Positions 36,130-47,460 of a stretch of 64,000 nucleotides of DNA are shown here, piece by piece. Source of the stretch: Dermanyssus gallinae (taxonomy: Eukaryota > Arthropoda > Arachnida > Mesostigmata > Dermanyssidae); assembly GCA_003439945.1 (NCBI GenBank), contig QVRM01003999.1, positions 186,001 through 250,000 of the forward strand, written 5' to 3'. Position numbers and translations under genes: made by a program. Position 1 is the first letter of the stretch; every line of letters starts with the position of its first letter. The notes under the pieces were generated by a model, which was not told the DNA's origin, searched no databases, and was given only the letters and a program-made list of their open reading frames with translations.

Positions 36130-36830
36130 CCACCTCCAGGAGAACCTTAAGGTGCGGAGATAGGTTTAACCGCGTACTATACTAACGTGACTGGTGTGCC
36201 CCTTTGCACGATGCAGAACAACAACGTCTCTTGCATAAAGCTGCCGAGGACACGATCAGAGGTTACCTAAATGCCGTGTCCGCTAAGGATTCAGACCCAA
36301 GTTCCCTTATAGGTCATAGGCACCCTTCTTGATGATGAGACGACTCGCATAGCAGGACTAGAAGCAGACCTAGTTAGCTCTAATTGGTGTGAATGTGCCA
36401 CTCAACAAACTGGGGCATTCCAACCTATCATGTATCATCAGCGCAGGACGACGCCCTAGACATAGCGCTATTATCGAGAATTTCATCAGAGCACCTGGGT
36501 CATGCGGTCTTTTGTGCATCCTAGAACCGCCCGGTCTCTGCGCGGAGAACGACATGCTTGCAGACGTGATGCACTTACACCCCTTTGAGCGAGGCAAAAT
36601 GCTGGTTTGGGATTCAACCGGTATCGACTACCTATGGTCGGTGGCGGCGCATCCAAAGCTGGCTATGCAGCCCACCTTGTGGAGAATAGCAAGCTAGGAA
36701 AGTACTCGTCAATCGCGTATCCCTACGAATTCTGCCCTGTCGCGTTTGAAATCATGGGTGCTTCTAGTGTTCGGGCCAGGCAGCGATTCCGCAGGATCGG
36801 CACTTTGCCTAAACTTGTCATCCGTTAATA
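36130..36830 (+). mobile_element. Retroelement C-terminal region with nuclease-like domain, copy 1 (decayed)
   Basis: The plus strand carries, across three frames: DDETTRIAGLEADLV (36330-36380, the R.A..LRLG block); KLGHSNLSCIISAGR..RHSAI (36407-36470), matching LG.H.LSC..S.GR..RH..LN; ILEPPGL (about 36519-36540); ERGKMLVWDSTGID (36586-36630), matching W..GK.LVWD.T; and after a frame shift AAHLVENSKLGKYSSI plus CPVAFEIMGA (36665-36760), matching AA..AE..K..KY and P.A.ET.G. I know this block order from uncharacterised RT-associated proteins of many invertebrates. D...WD.T..E..K resembles a PD-(D/E)XK nuclease, but that assignment is inference. The RPDG block reads LADV. Confidence 0.6.
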
Positions 36831-36993
36831 GAAGATGGTCGGCCTTCTTTAAACAACATTTAGATCTTGACAGACAACTGTGAAAACGAAATCTCCATTC
36901 AGGGCATACTTCTGAAGTGGTCATCGCCTGACCTAAACAAAAATAATCACGCATAATAATCACCATACACGCTCGCTAGGCACATCGGCTTAG

Positions 36994-36994
<1 letters not shown>

Positions 36995-37025
<31 letters not shown>
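36995..37025. repeat. (TA)n microsatellite
   Basis: TA array. Confidence 0.96.
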
Positions 37026-37027
<2 letters not shown>

Positions 37028-37230
37028 GGAGAGACGTTTTTCTAGAATTCGGACATCTTCGATGTCTTTATATTGAAACTCGCGGTGCTTTTGAGTCGGT
37101 TTCGGCCAACTTAACCAAAGAACTGCAATATGCATTCAAAAGCTTGCTTGAGTTGCTTACCTACTTCTACCAGAAAAAAGTATATATAGCAACTACAGGT
37201 TGGTACTGTCGACACTGCAAACTCATTTTT

Positions 37231-37285
37231 CGGGATCATAGTATGAATACATGATATATATATATATATACATACTATGATCCCG
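37231..37285. repeat. Perfect 15-bp inverted repeat with TA-rich loop
   Basis: CGGGATCATAGTATG at 37231-37245 and CATACTATGATCCCG at 37271-37285 flank a 25-bp loop that is mostly TA repeat. Confidence 0.95.
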
Positions 37286-38528
37286 ATAGGACGTTGGAAG
37301 CAAACAACATTAAAATTAAGTAGGACATCGCGCTGCACAACGTCTGTCCTCCTAAATAAGGTTGGCCTTCGCGTCGCATCGTCGATATCGATTAAGATTG
37401 CTTCATCGTAGTTTTGCTAATTGCCTTAGACCACCTCTATTAGTATATCACAAGCCTAAAGAAGAGCACTGGATTTTGTTGAACATAGTAGAGCTTACGG
37501 GGCTACTCGCCTACTCTGTCTCTCTCTTCTCTCTCTGGTACCACTGAACGATGCCAAACCAGTGTGACAGACAAAGAGAGAGAGAACTACACGGCGCGTA
37601 ATGACCTCCTTGCTGTTGTTGTGCCCCACCACACTGCCCCCCCCCCCCCCCCCCCCGCCGCCCGTGTTGCGTCTTTAGGACGGCGCGCCAATGACTCAGT
37701 GAGTAGTTCATTAGCTGTTCAAAAGCTAGCGGTGACAATGCGGCGAGGCCAGCACCACGTCCGCGACCCGCGCAATGGCGTCCTATATAGTGGTCTTGTG
37801 CCGTTGACCGTGTCTCGAGTCGGCCGCTTTTGTGCGAGACACGGGCGTACGAACAAGAAGCACGCTGCAAAGCGGCCCTCTAATGCCAACTCTACGGCGC
37901 CAGGAAACTGGGCAATGATTTCCGTTCGCCACGCCAACGATGACCACGCGTCAGTTTGCAACTTTCAGTGTAACTTCGCTCTACCGCATGAGGTTGCTAT
38001 GAGGTCGCTGTTATAAAAATCTCCTTTCAGACAACTCTTAGACACGAACTACTGGCACTACTCCCACTACTGCCGCCACCAGTGCTGCAAGCTTCATTTT
38101 CCATCCCAGCAGAAACACACCCACACACGGCTTAATAGAGTCTTTTCAGGACAAGAAGAAGGGTAAACTTCCACACGCCTGCCTCAGGCCTTATTCCTAC
38201 TTACGGGTTTCCGCCCAGGCGTTACAGAGACTCACTACGGCAAAAAAGTTACAGCAACAATAACTGCCTCCCTGACCGGGACAGGACAGCGGTAGCAGCA
38301 GCGGCAGAAGCATAAAGCACAACTGCAAACTACAGGTTCCCTGCACGAGTTTCTTCGCAGGCTCTATTCCTATCGTTGCTGCTGGTATAGATAGAACAAT
38401 GGGCACATCTTCTGATCCTCAGCCACCACGGTGTGAAGTTAAAACAGTCCTATCGGCCCGATAATAAACAAGGTATGCACACGTTCTCAGGAACAATTGC
38501 CAACCTGCTTATATTGTTAATAAAGGTG

Positions 38529-38529
<1 letters not shown>
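37286..38529. other. Unassigned DNA, GC-rich around 37.5-38.0 kb
   Basis: It includes a poly-C run at 37637-37656. The 150-residue plus-strand frame at 37564-38016 spans that run and shows no known domain. Confidence 0.4.

Positions 38530-38572
<43 letters not shown>
38530..38572. repeat. (TA)n microsatellite
   Basis: TA array. Confidence 0.97.
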
Positions 38573-38575
<3 letters not shown>

Positions 38576-39262
38576 CCCCTAGTCAAACAATAGCACCCGA
38601 CTGATTCATAGGTTTATATACATTATGCAAATACGCGTATTACGGCACAGAACATCACAACGCATCACAACGTTATTTGCTTGTAAATTGACCATTAGCC
38701 TTAATAGCGTGTATACTGTGAAAGCAGTTTAAGGTAACGGCGGAGCGGGATAGCATTGGAGGTGATCTCAGTCCGGCGGTCTTGTGGGTCGATTCGGCGC
38801 TATAAATGGGGAAATAGCTTTGCTTAATTTAGCTGCTACTTTTAATCGCTTCCGCCACGGTCGCAACAACGCAATAATCATTCGACATCATTTAAATTTT
38901 GCGTTTTGGCAAACAGTGCCTGGCACGACGCCAGTTAACGACGAGGATCTTCTCGCCTCTCTCTTTGCATGGTCGCCTTCTGCCTGATGATCGCGGTTCT
39001 ACGGGACATGGGACAAGCAGCGAGGCCACCGGTCAAGGAAAGAAAGAACAATAGATTAATATATACATCATAGAGAGATCAATCGACACATAGGAAGAGA
39101 AAATGCCCGTCTTGCCACAGTTCAAGCCGCCGCCTCACCGCTTTCAAATCAACTCTATGCGATAGACGGTTGCTTGTCCCCCGGATGGCCCATTTTGAAT
39201 GTGTCGCTTTTTTTGTTTCTAGAGGACGTTTTGTAACTGACAACATTACAACACCTGCGCTC

Positions 39263-39301
<39 letters not shown>

Positions 39302-40179
39302 AATTTATCGGCCACTTGCTAGCTTAACTGAGAGGCGAGTCCATGCTGTAGCAAGGACAAGGGTTCTCCTAGGCGGCATCCACACGTTTGCACGTTTACA
39401 TATCGATTGAACATTTTCCTGCAATGACTTTAGACAACTCCTCTGCCAGCAATAGACTTTGCCACACGTACAACGTATGTGAATACCGCCAATGCTTTCC
39501 CATGCCCATGCAATGGATCATGTCCGTGTTAGAGTGAGGTTTTTCCTAAAATTTCATGGCTAATCGCTGAAAGGTGCCAAATTGTACAATGATACGTCAT
39601 CAATGAGACTTACACTGTGGAGAATTATGTGGCGTTTACGTCTTACTATGAGAGTGACCAGTGAGCAGAACCCAAGAATCTGTAGGCTACGTAGCTACGT
39701 AGATGACAGCCAATGAATCACCACAATGGCAAGCCTCTCGCTTCAAGAACTAACACAATCAAGTGCAACAGTAAACTCATGTGTTAACTTAGCAAACTTA
39801 TATATGGAAGCGGTGTAGACGAATAAGAATAGAAAGTCTGCAAACTCTGCGAGCACACACACCGAACGCTTTCGTGCCTATTGATAACTGAACTGTTGGG
39901 CAGTTCGGGTGGCGTCCAAACTCGAACCGGTCGTTCACGAGGCCTTTAGCTGAAATTTGCACTGGGTACGGAAGAAGGAGGAAATTCCCCCTACAGCTAC
40001 TAGCGTGGATGCGCAAATGTTTAAGGTGGTTGGTGCAAACAAGACCGAAAGGTGTTAAACACCGAAGCACTGCATGACCCCATGGTATGCCAAGCAATCA
40101 GAATCAACCTTGTAAAACTACACAGAAGCAAATTAAAGCTTCACCTTAACAACTCCGTCAACATGTCTCTGCCTTGTTG

Positions 40180-40210
<31 letters not shown>

Positions 40211-41508
40211 CAACTCCGCCTATAAAACCTCTAGTAGACCAGGTCCAAGATTATACTAAAAAAAGAGCTGGTGAGCCACGCGGAGCGTAAAATGGTAGAC
40301 GGCTCTCCTATAAAAGAACCCAAACGTCAGGCAAACCATCTGCTGCTATTGGATGCGCTGAGGTCATTCGCGCTAGTTTCAGGGCCTAAATTGCCTTTAC
40401 GAATGTCACCTAAAAGGTCTGCTAAACAGAATTTTGTGGTGTCGGGTGTACATTTAGAATGCATTCCAGCAGCAAAGAGGTACGTCAATTAACACAACGA
40501 GACGCAAAATTAGCACTAGGGTCGACGGATAGAACCACTACGCAGTGGATGCACCTTTCAACCTATACGCAAGTGATTTCAAGCATACGTACTTCTACTA
40601 GAGAAATACTTAGTGCAAAATGCAGAATGTCAAGAAAGCTTCACGGCGAGACATGATAGAGGGCAAGCGTGTAAGCAATGAGGGAAGGTGACCTTAGATT
40701 ACAATGGGCAGCAGAACCAGCGCCAATCCTATATGCAGCTACTCAAAAACACTTTGGCTATTTGCGCGAATCATTGGTAAACGAGCTCGTACATTATCTA
40801 GATTTCAGTCCCTTTGAGGAGAATCCATTACAGTGAGCTATATATTTTGGCTATACAATATAACATTTTATAACACAATAAATATATGATGAAAATATAG
40901 TATAACATTAGCAAATTAGCTGACAGGTCATGCAAAGTCAGTCTTTCAAATCTCTGAAGACACTTTTTGTGGAGGGTGGCTTAATGTCGTGCCATGTCCA
41001 CAACTAGCCGCCAGGCTGGAACCAACGACTTGTTCCGTAATTACTCTTATAAGGGTAGCAATTCCAATGTGCGAACCACTTCTTTGTGAAGTCTGTAATG
41101 ATCAAGTCAATACTGATGGCTTAGACTTTTAAGACGCACAGAATAAACATACGGCTATTAATTATTTATCTAAGGAAAAGACGTTGACAGGAGCGTACAG
41201 TACGGTAACGTAATGGCTAGAATATCCGAAAAAAAAATCGGAAATTATTTAGCGCTTTATATACGGTCTTCCATACATATTTACTAATTTTAAGATTTGG
41301 TAGAGCTCGACACGAAATATTTTTTTCCCAATGGAAGGAGGGGGCGGAAACGTCTTATAAAAGTAACTATTCTGTTTTTTTTTTACATAGTTGTGTAAAT
41401 TCCTCACTTCTAAACATGACGTTTTTGCCCCCTCCTACCAATGGAAAAATTATTTTCTTGCCGAGTTCTACCAAACTTTAAAATAAGTGCATACGCTTAT
41501 AAAAGACC

Positions 41509-41510
<2 letters not shown>
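38573..41510. other. Unassigned DNA
   Basis: TA arrays lie at 39265-39298 and 40179-40208. No coding motif was recognised in about 3 kb. Small frames at 39798-40097 and 40271-40656 are unassigned. Confidence 0.4.

Positions 41511-41556
<46 letters not shown>
41511..41556. repeat. (TA)n microsatellite
   Basis: TA array. Confidence 0.97.
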
Positions 41557-41559
<3 letters not shown>

Positions 41560-42486
41560 TGTCAGTCACTACTGCCAGTGCCAAGAGGTTTGTTTGGTCT
41601 GGCGGTCGTCGCAGTGGCTTCGTGTCAGCCCGTGACAACCCCACATCTCACAAGGAATTAATAATGCCGCTTTATGACACGGGATTATCGCAGTCAATGA
41701 GAATCAACGACGTAACGAATGACTCAGACATGGCCAGATTATGGGCTGTCTCAACGCAGGGTACCGGATCGTCACATCATGTTCTCCAGTGCCATGCCCT
41801 TTTTGGACGATGCTTCGTTTCGTATATGTAGCTGCTCAAGGCTCGGCCTTCCTGTTGTTTAGCCTCACGGGTGTAGAGGGGGCGCCGAAGTAGGACCCAT
41901 GGCTCACTACAAGCGAAGGCCGACGGGCACGACACACCGCCAACAGAACGTATGGTGACACATAATATGAAATCGATGATGACAATAGCACAATCTAACC
42001 CTAATTTCATTTGACAAGGGGAAGCGTCTAAAGCACTGGGGGTAGCTCGGCCTATGATAGAGAAGCTTTTCATGACGTGTGATTTGCGGGTCATATCTGA
42101 GACATTGGTTCATTGCAATCCAAAAAGGTAAAACAGCATTCTGACGCTTTACCAAGTTCGTCTGTACCCATTTCGTTTATGATAGGTGGCAGTGTGAAAC
42201 CCACGGGCTCAATTGGACCTAGATTAGTCCTGTTACGGCAGAGATTGGCATCATCCGGGTTTTTCATCATCCAAAATGGCATCGCGTTTACTGTGTATGT
42301 GCGTAGACGGCAGTGTTAGATTCGGTGTGTCGTTCAGTAGCCTCGCGGCACAACAAGTCGGGTGGCAAGTCGGGTCGAGTAGCCAACTTGGACGTCAGCC
42401 AACTAGAACTGCAGCCACTGTAAAACACCTGTTGAAATACCACAGCCGCACCACTGACTCGTCTTCTGTGCCTTCTCGTCTGCTCT

Positions 42487-42488
<2 letters not shown>
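41557..42488. other. Unassigned DNA
   Basis: Frames at 41777-42319 on both strands are of unknown nature. Confidence 0.4.

Positions 42489-42534
<46 letters not shown>
42489..42534. repeat. (TA)n microsatellite
   Basis: TA array. Confidence 0.97.
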
Positions 42535-42535
<1 letters not shown>

Positions 42536-42702
42536 AAGAGCACAATTGAACTTCTGAACGTATACGTGTCAACTTAACTTATACATTATAATCAAAACTT
42601 GCGCTTGAATTTCTTGTGACCGTGGTAAGAACAACGAACCGAAGATTGCGTTTAGGTAAGGCGTCGTTGTGTGCTGGTATCACATCTCTTTCTATCTCTC
42701 TC

Positions 42703-42866
42703 TCTCCATATATATATAGATATATATATATATAGAATATATATATAGATATATATATAGATATAGATAGATATATAGAATATATATATATACATATAGA
42801 TATAGATATATATATATATAATATATATATATATAATATATATCTATATATATATATATATATATA

Positions 42867-42903
<37 letters not shown>
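42703..42903. repeat. Complex (TA)n array, about 200 bp
   Basis: TA repeats with regular GATATA and GAATAT interruptions. They produce Tyr/Ile-rich false frames. Confidence 0.96.
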
Positions 42904-43719
42904 GCATACTTAGACTACCAAAAAATTGTCTTTGGCTAACTTAAGTTAGACATCATAATGGACATTTGCGCTTGAACTGGATAGAGCAAACATACGCACC
43001 TACAGTTGTCGATGAAATATCAATGCCAACTAACGTTGTAAGCAACAACCCCGCGCATGTTAAACAAAAAACAAACAGGATATCGGTCTGGCTCGGTTTT
43101 TTTATGAACTTTCGGGGCATGATGGTTTCACCACTGTTACAAGCGCAAGGGCAAAAAAGCTGCAGATGCGAAAGAAAAACAGTTGGATAGGCTGAAAAAT
43201 AAACTCAGGTCCGGAGTATTCGAAACTACTCAGGGTTGTTCGCCTTTGATACTAGGATAATCTTGAAGGGAGTTCAGCCGATTTCAAGGAAGAGCAGCAT
43301 CTTTATTGACGTCTCCTCAATAACGCCTTATAAGGACCGTCTCCTCCATTAGTGTAGCTGAGAAGCTCTCACGGCTAACGTACGTAGGTGGTACCGTGAC
43401 GACACCCCCTTGCCCGGGCTTGGCCTCGTTTAAGGCGTCTGCATCTCTCCAACGAAAGAAGAGATCGTAACGCAGCCATCAAACTTCGGCGTTACAGGTG
43501 CCCGAAGGCTGCTCGTCTCTTCTAAGGATCAAAATAGGCCTCTGCCAAAAACGACCTCCGCGTTCGACCGTCAAGCATCGTCTTTAGGCTATCGCTAGCA
43601 TGCGGTGGTTCTGGAGCCCGACCAGCCAAGGTTCTGGTTCAACCGTTCCAGGGCCATATTCTGGTGAACTGCGCAGTCCCTAGAGCTTCTCGTATCCCGG
43701 CGTAAGGGGACCATCTAGC
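42904..43719. other. Unassigned DNA, possible decayed ORF1 region
   Basis: It lies upstream of the zinc-knuckle fragment and may be the rest of that retrotransposon's first ORF, but no motif is clear. Confidence 0.3.
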
Positions 43720-43803
43720 TGCCGACTTTTTGAATCCGCCTAAATGTGTCAACTGCGAGAAATCCCACCACGCCAAGTCACCCAGCTGTTTACGATTACT
43801 ATA
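43720..43803 (+). mobile_element. Zinc-knuckle fragment of a retrotransposon ORF1 (gag-like)
   Basis: NPPKCVNCEKSHHAKSPSC (about 43735-43791) gives C-X2-C-X3-HH-X5-C, with the PP.C.NC...H.A...C wording common in ORF1 nucleic-acid-binding proteins of arthropod non-LTR elements. It runs directly into the left end of mariner at 43804, with TA at the junction, so mariner probably inserted into this element. Two to three frame breaks lie upstream. Confidence 0.55.
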
Positions 43804-44930
43804 CAGGTAGTTCAATAAGTTCTTAGAATGAAAACCGAGAATTTTCCAAATCATGTTTTTAAATTTTTCTTATTCGATATACTCCCCGAGAAGCTCAATA
43901 CACTTTTCCCACCGAGATTTTAGAGCTTTCATACTTCTTGAGTAGAATTCCGCGTCGTTAGACTGAAAATAGGCATTGACAGCAGCCTTAACCTCTTCAT
44001 TGCTGGAAAAACGCTTTCCACCGAGACTATTCTTCAAATGTCCGAAGAGGAAATAATCAGAGGGGGCCAGGTCTGGAGAATAGGAGGGTTGTTCAATAAG
44101 TTCGAACCTCAGTTGGGCCAGTTTTGCCGATGCTTGCCGGGACTTGTGTGCAGGAGCGACAACCTTCTTCTGCAAAGCGGGCCGTTTCACGATGAGTTCT
44201 TGCTAACGGCAGTCCAACAGTCTTGCATAATATTCTCCTATGATCGTTTTACAGCTCTCAAGGTAGTCGACCAGCATTATTCTACGTTGGTCTTGAAAAA
44301 CTGTAGCCATCACCTTTACGGTCAATGCCGTTGTCCGCACCCTCTTTGGAGGTCCTTCATCAGGTGCACACCATTGGCAAGATGCTTCTTGGGTCTCGGG
44401 AGTGTAGTGATGAACCCGGCTTTCATCGACGGTCATGAAGCTGCACCAAAAATCCGACAGATTGTTCGACATCTTGGCCAAATTTCGCTGTAAAGCCAAA
44501 ACAGGCGCGTCTTTTTGGCCTTGGTTGAGCAAATGCGGCAGCCATTTTGCTCTAAGCTCTTTCATCTTCAAGTTTTCGTGTAGGATAAAATGCACACTGC
44601 CTAAACTAATCCCTAATGCCTCCGCTATTTCCTTAATGTTCATTCGCTTATCTGTGCCAAGAATTTTTCGCACTTTCTCTACGTTTTCCTCATCAGTTGC
44701 CGTTTTTTGGCCTCCTGGACGTTGTTCATCCTCGGTGCTCCTGCGACCTCTTTTTAACACATTAATCCAGTTGGAAACAGTGGCAAAACATGGCGCAGAG
44801 TCACTGCACGTCTCGTCTAACTCAATTTTTACTTGGGTCGCATTCCAACCTTTGAAATAAAAATGCTTGATAACCACTCGAAACTCTTTTTTCTCCATTT
44901 TTAAAAATCACGCCGATACGTTGCACGGGA
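43804..44930 (-). mobile_element. mariner-family DNA transposon, defective
   Basis: The left end begins CAGGTAGTTCAATAAGTTCT right after a TA dinucleotide (43802-43803), as expected for a mariner terminal inverted repeat at a TA target. The transposase gene reads on the minus strand (43870-44898). I could not find the matching inverted repeat upstream of the transposase start (44899-45080 searched by eye), so the right end is truncated or strongly diverged. Confidence 0.85.
43870..44898 (-). pseudogene. mariner transposase, DD34D type, inactivated
   Basis: Tc1/mariner transposases cut the transposon out and paste it at TA sites. About 341 codons read in one frame from ATG at 44898, close to the usual 345 or so. 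The N-terminus holds paired helix-turn-helix domains (residues 1-110, with GRRSTEDEQRPGG and IAEALGISLGSVHFIL) and WLPHLL near residue 119. The catalytic region shows FMTVDESRVHHYTPE (first Asp, residue 158) and YSPDLAPSDYFLFGHLK (third Asp, about residue 281). Two lesions: an in-frame TAG at 44203-44205, and an in-frame loss of the L-F-H-Q-D-N segment, so KKVVAPAHKS stands where KKVLFHQDNAPAHKS is expected. This removes the second catalytic Asp, so even read-through protein should be inactive. Otherwise the frame is well preserved, which suggests a fairly recent insertion. Confidence 0.93.
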
Positions 44931-45499
44931 AAAGCTATCAAACGAAATCGCAACGGTAAAGCTTAAGTTGCGATAGCGGGAATCGCAAAATTGCTTCTAA
45001 AAGATTATTGCCCGTATTTAAGGAACGGGAATCGAGTCCTGCTAAGAAGCCAGAACTCTCCACCAGGTTTGTGGTACCCATCCGTATGCAATCTATCAAC
45101 GCAGCCGTGATGGCGCATACATCTTCTTTACAGGGCTCGAGTGTCTTTAGCCCAACTTCTTTTTCTATGAAGGATCTACATATTCCTCCTTGGTGAGCGG
45201 CATCGCGGTTGATGGGGGCGTCACTGCGCCGCTCCTACTGCGTCGGCCTAGAACGGTACTCAAGCAGCGTCCCCGAGCGAAGCCACAAACGAAGTTCACG
45301 CGCACTCGTCTCCGGAAATGTCGCAAACCTGTGACATCTCGTAATATTCGGATTGGTCCGAAACGTAATATCTATAAAGTCCGAACTCTCATCACGAACG
45401 CATTATTATAGCCCTTACTAGCGCTTTTATCTGTTGCTAGCGATCTCTGGAAACCATAATGACGGGTGATCGCAACTATTGCAGAATGGTGACAAAACG
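44931..45499. other. Unassigned DNA to the right of mariner
   Basis: The plus-strand frame from 44990 (KRLLPVFKERESSPAKKPEL and onward) could be the continuation of the interrupted ORF1. The basic frame at 45190-45411 is not recognised. Confidence 0.35.
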
Positions 45500-46920
45500 T
45501 TAACCTACACGGGTCACTTTGTCAAATCCTTCAGAAGGTGCCGGCCCAAGCTTAACGTCCGCGCATAACCCTGCGGCTACACCGGACTCCTTATGCCCCA
45601 GCAGGGGCATACCTGTGACCTTTGCGGCCAGATCTTTGCCAGGGAAGGCTTCTGTAGACATGTCACAGTCAAATATGAGGGCGCAGGCACCCTACCCTCC
45701 GTAACGGGTTCATGAACAAATCCAGTCCCCACATCACGAAGCGCATCCATTAAATGTGGGTGTACGCATTCTGCCGTAGATATCGCAGATCTACTCAACG
45801 GTTACCTTGGACAATCACGGTGTTGCCTAGCCTACGCTTTTTTCCCGCGTTCCAATCGCGTTAAAGTTATCGATATATGCTTGTGTTGGCCGTTTTCTCC
45901 TCTTTCGCAACTTTCACCATTTTCTACCTTCTCTCACCTTCACTTCATGCAGTTGTTTGTAGGTGAACCCAACCCAATATGTAATGTTCATATCATTGAT
46001 TCAGGCACAGCTGACATCTCCGCTATCTAGGTTTTACTTCCGGGCTGCCGCATAAAAGGCGATGACCTGGATCTCCTTATGGTTCCTCTGTTCTCTCGCC
46101 ACCTTGCTCCAACAATCGGGCAGTAAAGAGAAAAACTCGAGGTTGGCTTTAATTGCCTTACCTAGTTCCCTAGTTCAGACCACCCTACCGGTAGCCAAAG
46201 GTGGACTGAGCCTCCCCGAGGCAGTTTCCCTTTCAGTCGAAACGCATATTACCTCATTGCATACAACGGCCAGCGACATTCTAAGTCTATCCCTGTTCCC
46301 CCGATGGTCCCAAACTTCCGGTCTAAGCTAGAAGTGGACTAAAGGAAATGCCATTGCATTACAGTTGGGCTCTCCCGAAGACCCCTTCTCTTTAGCGTGT
46401 GTGGTCAGAATTGGCAAACGACGTTCGAACGGCTTATTGGACCGAATAACTTCGGTTGCTAATAAAGCGGGGGTAAAAACAAGCCGTTTCCACACCAAAT
46501 GCAAGTGTATGGCTGCACGATCTCCTAGTCAATTTTTTAGTTCACCATGCATTCTCCCGTCCTTGGAGTTCAGGCGGAATCGCATGACACTCAGCCTTAA
46601 ACGAGACACTTCGCAGAAAACTACGGTTGGCAGACTACCCGTGTGTTCTGGCGCCTCATGGTTAACCTAAAGACGATGGGAGGAGGTCTAATAGCATGAT
46701 CCTGGCCCTTTCGAGCGGAACGAAATAGTGATATGGGACGCGACTGTAATCAACTCTTTAGCCCCTTCAGTGATCGGCACGGATGCAGCCCGCGCTGTAC
46801 ACGCTGCGGCCCTAGCGGAGGCAGCCAAGTGCGGAAAATATACAAGCCTCGATTACCCCACTCGTTCTTACCCCTTACGTTTTTAATTTGTTTATGGCAC
46901 AATCTTCCTAGGTCGACGCA
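45500..46920 (+). mobile_element. Retroelement with RT C-terminus and nuclease-like domain, copy 2 (decayed)
   Basis: In plus-strand order: a C-X2-C finger-like HTCDLCGQIFAREGFCRH (45608-45658; a second His is missing); LALIALPSSLVQTTLPVAKGG with SLPEAVSLSVETHITSL (46150-46260), matching the RT-thumb wording TLP...GGLGLR.A..L...AFLAS; GGIA.HSALNETLRRK (about 46572-46620), the RH..LN block; and IVIWDATVINSLAPS followed by AAALAEAAKCGKYTSL (46722-46850), the WDAT and AE..K..KY nuclease-like blocks. The RPDG block reads RSNS. At least four frame changes are present. Block order equals the copy at 36130-36830, which it extends upstream. An abundant family decaying in place is the simplest reading. 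Confidence 0.6.
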
Positions 46921-47031
46921 GTTATTCAAATTCAGTAACTTTTTGTTGAGCTTAAAATTTCCATTGTTACACATTTCAACACTTGTAACAATTAAAGGCA
47001 TTCTGCAGAAGAGGCCATAGCCCGTGTCAGC

Positions 47032-47032
<1 letters not shown>
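46921..47032. other. Short unassigned spacer
   Basis: A/T-rich spacer between the element and the TA array. Confidence 0.4.

Positions 47033-47075
<43 letters not shown>
47033..47075. repeat. (TA)n-(GA)n microsatellite
   Basis: TA array followed by GAGAGAGAGA to about 47087. Confidence 0.96.
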
Positions 47076-47077
<2 letters not shown>

Positions 47078-47324
47078 AGAGAGAGAAACGTTGTTGAAAT
47101 GGCATAGTCTTGAAAAATGAGACTTCCACCTTAAACCACATACACATATTTTTTATCTGATAACCTTGATGGCGACAATAATACAAAAAAGAAAATTCTT
47201 CATACTTAATAAGAGGGTAAAGTGATCTGATTAAAGCCATTTTTTTGTAGCGGCGTTTTACTGCAAAAGAACGAGACGCTGTGTTTTCTGGATTTTTTTG
47301 AAAAACAGAACAAATACAGATATA

Positions 47325-47400
47325 TAATAATACTATATATATATATATATATCTTATTTATATATATAGATAGATATATATCTATATATATTAGTATATT

Positions 47401-47460
<60 letters not shown>
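47325..47460. repeat. Complex (TA)n array
   Basis: TA repeats with TAGATA and TTAG interruptions, about 135 bp. Confidence 0.96.

Noticed and set aside
38730..38805. Possible fourth tRNA-like SINE head (GGGTCGATTCGG)
   Set aside because: Only a weak box B-like match, no box A at proper spacing and no shared body.
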